DNA of 9,788 bases, from positions 1 to 9,788 of the forward strand of contig DAOWHY010000018.1 in the NCBI GenBank assembly GCA_030641185.1, written 5' to 3'. This document shows, piece after piece, positions 1-5,589 of the stretch (positions within the stretch are counted from its first letter, which is position 1; every line of letters begins with the position of its first letter). The notes under the pieces are model-generated. The model was not told the DNA's origin, did no database searches, and worked only from the letters and a program-made list of their open reading frames with translations. A program made the position numbers and the translations under genes. The DNA is from Candidatus Moraniibacteriota bacterium (lineage in GTDB: Bacteria; Patescibacteriota; Minisyncoccia; JAHIHE01; JAGLIN01).

Positions 1-10
1 ATTCTATAGT

Positions 11-61
11 TATTGTTCATTGAGATTTACTGGATTCCCGCCTCCGCGGGAATGACAAAAA
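11..61. repeat. Half copy of a palindromic intergenic element (GTCATTCCC type)
   Basis: These 51 bases match 4630-4680 at 50 of 51 positions; the single difference is TTTACTGG here against TTAACTGG there. A perfect hairpin with 8-bp stems (ATTCCCGC at 34-41, GCGGGAAT at 46-53) and a CTCC loop is followed by ATGACAAAAA. The repeat lies 3' of mnmA. It has no T-run on the transcript side, so it is not a typical intrinsic terminator. The complete copy at 4541-4680 suggests that the other half lies beyond the left edge of the window. Palindromes of the GTCATTCCCGC...GCGGGAAT kind are common dispersed repeats in bacterial genomes. Confidence 0.85.
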
Positions 62-136
62 CGAGGAAATCCTAAATTTATTAAATTACAAATTAATTAT
101 TTTTCCTATTTTTACAATACCACAAACTTAAATTTT

Positions 137-1375
137 TCACAAATTTATTTTTTCAATAATTCCCCCTCCTAAAACTTCATCGCCTTTATAAAATACAATT
201 GATTGTCCTGGCATAATAGCTCTTTGCGGTTTTGAAAATTTCACGATGTATTTATTATTAATTTTATTAACAACTGCTGAACATTCGTTCATTCTGTATC
301 TTGACTTTGCTTTTATTTTGAGAGGCAACTTTGGAACATTTCCAGAAGTCCAGTTTACTTTTTTGGCAACTATTTCTTTGGAAAATAAGTTTTTGTTATT
401 TCTATTATTGCTTACGATAAGCTGGTTTTTTCCGCGGTTCATTCTAATTACATAATACGGCCCGGTTCCGCCAATGCCAATATCTCTGCGCTGTCCGATC
501 GTATATAAAGGCAATCCTTTATGTTCTCCTAAAATATTATTATTTTCATCAATAATATCGCCTGTTTTTAATTTTAAATACTTCTTCAAAAAATCACCGT
601 AATATTTATCCTGAATAAAACAAATTTCCTGGCTTTCTTTTTGGAATCCACCATGGGATTTATCCTTTAGGGTTTCATTTTCACTGTAAATTTCCAACTT
701 ATATTTTCCAGCAATTTTTCTAACCTCATCTTTCGTATAATCCCCCAACGGAAATAAACATTGCTTTAATATCTTCTGGTTTAAGTTATACAAAAAATAT
801 GATTGGTCTTTATTTTTGTCTTGCGCTTTTAATAATTTAAATTCTACACTGTCATTGCGAGGAATGAAGTTGAGCGATAGCGAAACGGAATAACGAAGCA
901 ATCCCGTATTTAAGTTCTTAGTGCATAGTTGCGGGATTGCTTCGTCGCCCTGCGGGACTCCTCGCAATGACAGTGTAAAATTACGGGATTGCTTCATTTG
1001 TAATCGCACATAATGTCCCGTCGCAATATAATCCCCTCCCATTTCTAAAACTTTATTAAATAAAATCCCAAACTTAATCTCCCTATTACACTCCACGCAC
1101 GGATTCGGCGTTCTCCCTTTTTCATACTCAGAAATAAAATAGTTAATTATTTTTTTCTTAAATTCTCTACTTAAATCCACAGCGCGAAATTTAATTCCTA
1201 ATTTCCTCGCCACTGCCCGCGCGTTTTTTTCAGACTCATTATCTCCCGCAACTCCCAACCGCATAAAAACTCCTTCAACTTGATAGCCTTGGTTTTTTAA
1301 TAAAACAGCGGCTACGGAAGAATCTACACCGCCAGAGAGGGCGACGATTGCTTTTTTAGATTCATAGATTGACAT
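137..1375 (-). CDS. mnmA: tRNA-specific 2-thiouridylase MnmA, with an in-frame repeat-encoded insertion
   Basis: MnmA activates U34 of tRNA-Lys, -Glu and -Gln with ATP and replaces the C2 oxygen with sulfur. The PP-loop SGGVDSS is at residues 14-20, followed by GRTPNPCVECN (87-97), GHYVR (120-124), KDQSYFLY (189-196), SQEICFI (248-254) and the TIGQRRDIGIGG stretch (292-303) that leads into the C-terminal beta domain. C96 and C252 align with the two catalytic cysteines of the family; the position that is Asp in E. coli (NPD) is C93, as in many other bacteria. At 412 aa it is about 50 residues longer than usual. The excess lies at about residues 125-177 and coincides with a palindromic element at 840-996. 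A further 13 or so extra residues may precede the second catalytic Cys (about 232-244). The frame stays open throughout, so the enzyme is probably functional. No Shine-Dalgarno site precedes the ATG, and a TATAAT box ends 7 nt before it, so the mRNA may be leaderless. The stop is TGA. Confidence 0.95.
   Translation of the reverse strand: MSIYESKKAIVALSGGVDSSVAAVLLKNQGYQVEGVFMRLGVAGDNESEKNARAVARKLGIKFRAVDLSREFKKKIINYFISEYEKGRTPNPCVECNREIKFGILFNKVLEMGGDYIATGHYVRLQMKQSRNFTLSLRGVPQGDEAIPQLCTKNLNTGLLRYSVSLSLNFIPRNDSVEFKLLKAQDKNKDQSYFLYNLNQKILKQCLFPLGDYTKDEVRKIAGKYKLEIYSENETLKDKSHGGFQKESQEICFIQDKYYGDFLKKYLKLKTGDIIDENNNILGEHKGLPLYTIGQRRDIGIGGTGPYYVIRMNRGKNQLIVSNNRNNKNLFSKEIVAKKVNWTSGNVPKLPLKIKAKSRYRMNECSAVVNKINNKYIVKFSKPQRAIMPGQSIVFYKGDEVLGGGIIEKINL
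840..996. repeat. Palindromic element inserted in frame within mnmA
   Basis: The outer arms 846-863 and 959-976 are perfect 18-nt inverted repeats (ACACTGTCATTGCGAGGA and complement), and the match continues imperfectly outward to about 840 and 982. The inner arms ACGAAGCAATCCCG (893-906) and CGGGATTGCTTCGT (932-945) are perfect 14-nt inverted repeats. An extra copy of the inner arm, ACGGGATTGCTTC, follows at 983-995, outside the outer arm. The segment reads without stops in the mnmA frame and corresponds to residues 127-177, which have no counterpart in ordinary MnmA proteins. Sequences of the GTCATTGCGAGG...GAAGCAATCCCG type are known as dispersed repeats in many bacterial genomes, usually between genes. 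The in-frame placement recalls Rickettsia palindromic elements. Confidence 0.9.
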
Positions 1376-1397
1376 ATTAGGAATTATAACTTATATT
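1369..1397 (+). promoter_or_regulatory. Sigma70-type promoter of the 48-aa gene
   Basis: A perfect -35 TTGACA (1369-1374) is separated by 17 nt from TATATT (1392-1397). The start site would be near 1404, ten bases before the Shine-Dalgarno site at 1414. The -35 box overlaps the start codon of the divergent mnmA (1373-1375). Confidence 0.75.
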
Positions 1398-1412
1398 GTT
1401 AATACTGATCAA
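1383..1412 (-). promoter_or_regulatory. Possible mnmA promoter, giving a leaderless mRNA
   Basis: On the minus strand TTGATC (1412-1407), an 18-nt spacer and a perfect TATAAT (1388-1383) point toward mnmA. The expected start site, about 7 nt after the -10 box, falls on or next to the A of the mnmA ATG at 1375. This agrees with the absence of a Shine-Dalgarno site. It shares almost all its DNA with the plus-strand promoter at 1369-1397, so the two probably cannot be occupied at once. The -35 match is only 4 of 6. Confidence 0.5.
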
Positions 1413-1413
1413 T

Positions 1414-1421
1414 AAAGGAGG
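1414..1421 (+). promoter_or_regulatory. Strong Shine-Dalgarno site, fixes the start at 1432
   Basis: AAAGGAGG lies 10 nt before ATG 1432. It excludes the in-frame ATG at 1396, which lies inside the -10 box of the promoter and upstream of any plausible transcript start. Confidence 0.8.
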
Positions 1422-1431
1422 AATAGCTGAT

Positions 1432-1578
1432 ATGGGCGAATTAAATCCTTATGTTTATGATCCCGAAGTCGCAAGAAAACAAGCAATCTTGGGAGCAAAA
1501 ATAAGAGCAAGGGAGAGAGAAGATAGAGAGCAAAAAGAAAATGGAAACTGTTCATGCTATATCTTTCCTGAATTCTAA
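1432..1578 (+). CDS. Small charged protein of unknown function, 48 aa
   Basis: The start is ATG 1432, chosen because AAAGGAGG precedes it by 10 nt. The product opens MGELNPYVYDPEVARKQAIL, continues as a strongly charged, probably helical Arg/Glu-rich segment (about residues 22-38), and ends with a CSC pair and a hydrophobic tail (YIFPEF). There is no signal peptide or clear membrane segment. I do not recognise the family. The gene is a complete monocistronic unit with a consensus promoter and its own terminator, placed divergently from mnmA and convergently with the SprT-like gene. The start of translation is better marked than for any minus-strand gene here. The two closely spaced cysteines could bind metal or form a disulfide, which is speculation. 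The product may be lineage-specific. Confidence 0.7.
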   Translation: MGELNPYVYDPEVARKQAILGAKIRAREREDREQKENGNCSCYIFPEF

Positions 1579-1589
1579 AATACTATATT

Positions 1590-1621
1590 GAGAATATCAC
1601 AAAATGATTTTCTCTTTTTTT
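1590..1621 (+). terminator. Intrinsic terminator of the 48-aa gene
   Basis: GAGAATATC (1590-1598) pairs with GATTTTCTC (1606-1614) with one mismatch across a 7-nt loop, followed by seven T (1615-1621). The hairpin begins 11 nt after the stop codon. The T-run overlaps the stop codon of the convergent SprT-like gene (1620-1622). There is no T-run in the opposite direction, so it serves the plus strand only. Confidence 0.75.
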
Positions 1622-2000
1622 ATTTATAAAACCTCCTCAACACTCCATCTTTCTTAAACTTCCTCACATTCCTCTTTACCTCCTCATAAAACTCCGGGTA
1701 ATGAATTCTGTTAATCCAGCGGAATTTATGAAACTGCCGATAAGGCTTTTTCTGATGATGCGCCAGCTCGTGCGCGATGACAGCAAGAATACTGCTGTAT
1801 TTTTTCGGCTTTTTTAGTTTCTGTGTATAAATATCAACAACAACCAATTTTGATTTCAAATTAGTATAGCCGAGTTTATAATTTTTCACATAGCCATCAC
1901 CCGCCCTGATTACTTTCGGTTTAAATGAAAAACCTTTCAGTTTTAAAACTCGACAAGCTTCTTGAAAAATTTGTTCACAGATTTGTTCGTGAGTTGACAT
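1620..2000 (-). CDS. Small SprT-like/zincin metallopeptidase-domain protein
   Basis: The 126-aa product carries HELAHH at residues 77-82, the HExxH zinc motif with H77 and H81 as ligands and E78 as the catalytic base. A plausible third ligand is H91 in QFHKFRWI. This spacing resembles SprT-like and YgjP/WLM-type minimal metallopeptidases, in which a histidine follows about ten residues after HExxH. A strand-like VVVDIYTQ (53-60) before the active-site helix fits that fold. There is no signal peptide, membrane segment or zinc ribbon, so the protein should be cytosolic. The C-terminus is basic (RNVRKFKKDGVLRRFYK), suggesting nucleic-acid contact; SprT-family proteins act in DNA-protein crosslink repair, but that role is not shown here. 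It lies downstream of mrdA, separated by a 102-bp palindromic element. No Shine-Dalgarno site is seen before the ATG. Confidence 0.75.
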   Translation of the reverse strand: MSTHEQICEQIFQEACRVLKLKGFSFKPKVIRAGDGYVKNYKLGYTNLKSKLVVVDIYTQKLKKPKKYSSILAVIAHELAHHQKKPYRQFHKFRWINRIHYPEFYEEVKRNVRKFKKDGVLRRFYK

Positions 2001-2020
2001 AATTTTGAATTTTATTATTC

Positions 2021-2122
2021 TTCTACCCAGCTTTAGCTGAGGATCCGTGATGCTTTAGCATCAGCGTTCTTAAAACTCGTGAGGTTAAAACCTCAATGAC
2101 CCTCGGCTAAAGCCGGGTAGAA
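2021..2122. repeat. Four-hairpin palindromic element between mrdA and the SprT-like gene
   Basis: The outer arms 2021-2042 and 2101-2122 are inverted repeats matching at 20 of 22 positions. Each arm also folds on itself: CAGC-TTTA-GCTG on the left (2029-2040) and CGGC-TAAA-GCCG on the right (2104-2115). Two inner hairpins have 6-bp stems: TGATGC-TTTA-GCATCA (2048-2063) and TGAGGT-TAAA-ACCTCA (2080-2095). All four loops are TTTA or its complement TAAA. The element fills most of the 132-nt gap between the two genes. There is no T-run, so it is not an ordinary terminator. Confidence 0.85.
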
Positions 2123-2132
2123 AAATTCTATA

Positions 2133-4016
2133 TTATTCTTCACCAAAATACCACCCCAAAACCTCCTTCACCACCGGCACTGCCGCCGCATGCCCTTCTC
2201 CTCCTCCTTCAACAATAACCGCAATCGCGATTTCGGGATCGTCGTAAGGAGCGTAAGCGATATACCAGGCATGCGTTTTTTTGTTTGCCGCATATTGCGC
2301 GGTGCCTGTTTTTCCAGCGACTTTGATTGGTAAGCTGCTTAACGATACGCCTGAACCGTAAATAACATTTTCGCGCATTCCCTCTTGAATCCATTTTATA
2401 TTTTCTAAATCTATAAAATTATCCCTGATTATTTCCGGTTTAATATCCTCAACCAAATCGCCGTTATCACTTATTATTTTATCAACGATTTGCGGCTGAA
2501 ATAATTTTCCTCCGTTGGCAATCGCCGCGGTATAAGTGGCAACCTGTAGGGGAGTTGTTAAAATATCTCCCTGCCCAATAGAAACATGATAGGTATCTCC
2601 GATATACCATCTCTCATTTTTCACGCTCTCCTTCCATTCTTTGTCTGGAACAAGTCCGGGCTTTTCCGTGGGAATATCAATACCAAGCAAATTACCAAAG
2701 CCGAATAAATTAGAATATTTTTTTATTCTTTCAATCCCAAGACCTTCTATCTCGCCATAGCCTCCTCCAACTGTGTAAAAATAAACATTGCAAGATTGCG
2801 CAATCGCTTTTGTCAAATTAACTGGACCATGAGCTTTCCAGTCTAAAAATCTATATGAACCGACATATATTGCCTCACCGCCTATTATGATTCTATTTGG
2901 AGATATTATTTTTTCCTGTAAAGCCGCCGCTCCAATAAGGGGTTTTATAGTTGATCCTGGAGGATATTCCCCAGAAACCGCCCTGTTAAATAAAGGGTTA
3001 AGCTTATTATTTATTAATTTATTATATTCACTGTCGCTAATTCCACCAGCAAAAAGATTATTGTCATATGACGGAAAATTCACCAAAGCAAGGACTGCTC
3101 CATTTTTTGGATTTATAGCCATCGCGGCGGCGCCAGCTTCTGTTTTTATTTTAGCGGTAATTTTTTCCAACTCTTCATATATTTTCTTTTGAAGATCAAG
3201 ATCAATATTAAGAACAAAATTATTTCCTGGTTGCGGATTTTCTTTTCTGATCAACTTTATCTCTCTACCAAAAGAGTCTACCTCCATTTCCCGCCAGCCG
3301 TATTTTCCGCGCAATTGTTTTTCGTAAAATAATTCCAAACCATTTTTTCCAATAATGTCATTTAATAAATAATTGGGATTTTTTTCTAGTTCATTTTCAT
3401 CTATACGACCGTTATATCCAATGATATTAGAGAGATAATTTCCGTCAACGTAGTTTCTTACGGCGCTTCTTTCTAATTTTACCCCGTCTATTTTTTTTAT
3501 TTCTTCGTCCATAATTAAAGCGTCATTTTTACTTATGTTTCCTAAAATTAAAAATGGCTGAAATGAAAGAGGATCTGCTTCATTTATTTTATTTTTAAGA
3601 TCATTTTTATCAAATTTAATTATGTTAGAAAGCGCGGTTATTTTTTCCTCTGTTTTATCTTTGTTCTTAAAAAAATCAGATGGTACTATAGTCAGATCAA
3701 AAATCGGCACATTAAAAACAATTTGTTTTTGGTTCCTGTCATAAATTATTCCGCGCGATGATTTTATCGCAAAAGTTCTTGTATAATTTTTTTGAGAAAT
3801 TTCAGAATAATATCTGCCTTTTATTATTTGCAAATATCCAGTTTGTAAAAAAAGTATCACTAAAATAACAAAAAATATTTTTTCAACTTTTTTTATATTT
3901 CCATTATCAAAAGAATCGTTTACTTTATTTTCCTCGTCCAATTTTGAATCTAATAAAATATCTTCCAATTCTATTAATTCTTTATTTTTCCAATTAATGG
4001 AATATTTATTCTTCAT
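2133..4016 (-). CDS. mrdA: Penicillin-binding protein 2 (transpeptidase of the elongation machinery)
   Basis: PBP2 is the class B transpeptidase that cross-links peptidoglycan during cell elongation. The 627-aa protein has a charged cytosolic N-terminus of about 45 residues, one membrane anchor (about 47-65), a PBP dimerisation region beginning at SSRGIIYDRN (86-95), and the transpeptidase domain. The three active-site motifs are complete: STIK (355-358, catalytic S355, in YPPGSTIKP), SCN (408-410) and KTG (569-571). Length and motif order are normal. The start overlaps the end of mreD by 11 nt, which implies translational coupling. RodA, often encoded next to mrdA, does not follow; a palindromic element and the SprT-like gene do. 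The related septal enzyme FtsI is less likely given the mreBCD context. Confidence 0.95.
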   Translation of the reverse strand: MKNKYSINWKNKELIELEDILLDSKLDEENKVNDSFDNGNIKKVEKIFFVILVILFLQTGYLQIIKGRYYSEISQKNYTRTFAIKSSRGIIYDRNQKQIVFNVPIFDLTIVPSDFFKNKDKTEEKITALSNIIKFDKNDLKNKINEADPLSFQPFLILGNISKNDALIMDEEIKKIDGVKLERSAVRNYVDGNYLSNIIGYNGRIDENELEKNPNYLLNDIIGKNGLELFYEKQLRGKYGWREMEVDSFGREIKLIRKENPQPGNNFVLNIDLDLQKKIYEELEKITAKIKTEAGAAAMAINPKNGAVLALVNFPSYDNNLFAGGISDSEYNKLINNKLNPLFNRAVSGEYPPGSTIKPLIGAAALQEKIISPNRIIIGGEAIYVGSYRFLDWKAHGPVNLTKAIAQSCNVYFYTVGGGYGEIEGLGIERIKKYSNLFGFGNLLGIDIPTEKPGLVPDKEWKESVKNERWYIGDTYHVSIGQGDILTTPLQVATYTAAIANGGKLFQPQIVDKIISDNGDLVEDIKPEIIRDNFIDLENIKWIQEGMRENVIYGSGVSLSSLPIKVAGKTGTAQYAANKKTHAWYIAYAPYDDPEIAIAVIVEGGGEGHAAAVPVVKEVLGWYFGEE

Positions 4017-4524
4017 TTGTTTTTACAATATTTATTTTATAAGAAAGAATAAGTAGTAACGGGACTATTAAAAACGCCATATAAATTATATCAAATGCGG
4101 AAATAAAAAAAGGTGATTTGTAATTATTTATAATTTTGTTGAAGTCGCCTTTGTTTATTAAAACGAAGTAGGAAATATTATAAGATAAAACAGCAACACT
4201 GGAAATTAAAAATAGTCTTGCGGAAAACAATTCTTTAAGAAAACGACAACCAAAATAAGACGAAATAAAAATTGTTAGAAGGAAACTTACAAGCATTGGT
4301 CCGAAATAAATTCCTGAAAATATATCCAGCGCAAAACCACAGAAAAAAACAGCATAAAAAATATTCGCTGATCTATATAAAAACGATGCTGCTACCAACA
4401 GCATTAAAACTAAATTTGGACGAACTATGTCAAAAAACAATTGAGGAATAAAAGTCAATTGTAAAAAAAAGAAAAAGATCAAGAGCGGTATAAATGTATA
4501 ATTGTTTATATTTTGTTTTAGCAT
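4006..4524 (-). CDS. mreD: Rod shape-determining membrane protein MreD
   Basis: A 172-aa, very hydrophobic protein with about five to six membrane segments (roughly 10-30, 34-50, 54-70, 75-95, 102-123 and 138-162). The motif FALDIFSGIYFGP (64-76) matches the conserved G-x-x-x-D-x-F-S-G-x-x-x-G signature of MreD. MreD is an inner-membrane partner of MreC in the elongation complex. The call rests on this motif, the hydrophobic profile, the length and the place between mreC and mrdA. It overlaps mrdA by 11 nt. Upstream, 157 nt separate it from mreC, most of that taken by a palindromic element, whereas these genes are usually adjacent. No Shine-Dalgarno site precedes the ATG. Confidence 0.9.
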   Translation of the reverse strand: MLKQNINNYTFIPLLIFFFFLQLTFIPQLFFDIVRPNLVLMLLVAASFLYRSANIFYAVFFCGFALDIFSGIYFGPMLVSFLLTIFISSYFGCRFLKELFSARLFLISSVAVLSYNISYFVLINKGDFNKIINNYKSPFFISAFDIIYMAFLIVPLLLILSYKINIVKTNEE

Positions 4525-4540
4525 TATGATAAAATTTAGT

Positions 4541-4680
4541 TTGTCATCCCAGAATTTTTTCTGAAGCGAAGCGTAAGAAAAAATGTCTGGGATCCAGTTA
4601 GTCTCACTTAATAAAAATTATACGATAAATATTGTTCATTGAGATTAACTGGATTCCCGCCTCCGCGGGAATGACAAAAA
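4541..4680. repeat. Composite palindromic element between mreC and mreD
   Basis: Two related half-elements face each other. The left half begins TTGTCATCCC (4541), contains an imperfect hairpin of 15-nt and 16-nt arms with one bulge (4548-4562 and 4576-4591, loop GAAGCGAAGCGTA), and ends GGGATCCAGTTAGTCTCA (4589-4606). Read from the other strand, the right half begins TTGTCATTCCC, has an 8-bp hairpin (4653-4672) and ends GGGAATCCAGTTAATCTCA (down to 4640). The halves share their ends but have different hairpin cores. A 33-nt AT-rich spacer (4607-4639) separates them. The right half is nearly identical to 11-61. The element abuts the mreC stop codon (4682-4684). Confidence 0.85.
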
Positions 4681-4681
4681 T

Positions 4682-5509
4682 CTACTTACCATTCTTCTCC
4701 GCGACAAATACCCTTTCAATATAACTAAAATCTGCAGAAAGATCTATCTTCGCTTGTTTAAAAATTTCATTTGCCGATTCTTCTATTCTATAAATTTTTC
4801 CAATGATTAAACCTTTTGGTATTTCTTTCTCAAGACCGGAAGTGATGACTATATCATCTTCAAAAATTCGTTCATTTTGGTTTATCATTTCTAATTTAAC
4901 TCCAGTAGCATAGCTTCCTCTTATTACACCGTTAGCGCGAGTTGTTTTCGTTATGGAATTAACAGCGCTTTCGGGATTTGTAATTAGCATAACTCGCGAA
5001 GAATTATCAAACACTTCGGTAATTTTTCCAATCAATGTCCCTCCCGAAATTGTAATGGCCAGATTTTCTTTCATGTCTTGTTTTTTTCCAAGATCAATAA
5101 TTAGATACTCTCCATAATTATCAGAATTTCTTCCAATAACTTGTCCCGTTTTCCAATTAATACATTCTTCGTTTAAACATATATCATTGGAAAATTGCAA
5201 CTGCTCTCTTAAAATTTCATTTTCTTTTTGTGTTTCTTTGAGAAGTGAATTTTCATAAATCAAATTGAGATTTTTTTCTTGTAGCTCAATATTTTTTTCT
5301 TTAAATTTATTTATATTTTTTATAGTATAAAAAAAACTGTTTATTTTATTAGATTGCATTTGGAATGTTTTTTGCGCAGGATTAATCGTATAAACCACAA
5401 AACCTTTTGCGCCATTTAAATAACCGCTTTTGTTAAAAAAAATCAGCAGCGCGGAAACTACCAACAAAAACAAGAACAATGTTATTTTTGAATTAAAATC
5501 CTTTATCAT
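4682..5509 (-). CDS. mreC: Rod shape-determining protein MreC
   Basis: MreC links cytoplasmic MreB filaments and MreD to PBP2 on the outside of the membrane. The 275-aa protein has the normal layout: a short cytosolic start, one membrane anchor (about 9-26), a coiled coil (about 62-107, rich in Lys, Glu, Asn and Leu) and a beta-rich domain (about 120-272). Family signatures include DNYGEYLIIDLGKK (130-143), NPESAVNSITKTTRANGVIRG (178-198) and the VITSGLEKEIPKGLIIGKI segment (221-239). Cysteines at 111 and 116 flank the junction between coiled coil and beta domain. It follows mreB after a 78-nt gap containing an inverted repeat and is followed by a palindromic element. There is no Shine-Dalgarno site. 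The stop is TAG. Confidence 0.93.
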   Translation of the reverse strand: MIKDFNSKITLFLFLLVVSALLIFFNKSGYLNGAKGFVVYTINPAQKTFQMQSNKINSFFYTIKNINKFKEKNIELQEKNLNLIYENSLLKETQKENEILREQLQFSNDICLNEECINWKTGQVIGRNSDNYGEYLIIDLGKKQDMKENLAITISGGTLIGKITEVFDNSSRVMLITNPESAVNSITKTTRANGVIRGSYATGVKLEMINQNERIFEDDIVITSGLEKEIPKGLIIGKIYRIEESANEIFKQAKIDLSADFSYIERVFVAEKNGK

Positions 5510-5589
5510 AGCTTTTTGGGTTGTAGCTTATTAGGTTGTAGATTGTTAGAAATTTTATAAGAAGCTAAAAAATTACAACTTAAAAAGCT
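5510..5589. repeat. Inverted repeat with internal tandem 15-mers, mreB/mreC junction
   Basis: AGCTTTTTGGGTTGTA (5510-5525) and TACAACTTAAAAAGCT (5574-5589) are inverted repeats matching at 14 of 16 positions. Inside, GTTGTAGCTTATTAG (5520-5534) and GTTGTAGATTGTTAG (5535-5549) form a tandem pair, 13 of 15 identical. The element fills the whole gap: one arm touches the base before the mreC ATG and the other runs into the mreB stop codon (5588-5590). Confidence 0.7.

Noticed and set aside
34..53. Hairpin 3' of mnmA as its terminator
   Set aside because: No T-run follows on the transcript strand, and the same hairpin is part of a dispersed repeat at 4653-4672.
246..455. Plus-strand hydrophobic frame within mnmA
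   Set aside because: Antisense shadow of the MnmA C-terminal domain in AT-rich DNA.
840..996. Reading the mnmA insertion as a frameshift or pseudogene
   Set aside because: The frame is open throughout, and all motifs before and after the insertion are intact in one frame.
1396..1431. Earlier ATG for the 48-aa protein
   Set aside because: ATG 1396 lies inside the -10 box and upstream of the Shine-Dalgarno site that serves ATG 1432.
2887..3192. Plus-strand open frame within mrdA
   Set aside because: Antisense to the conserved transpeptidase region, with no ribosome site and no promoter.
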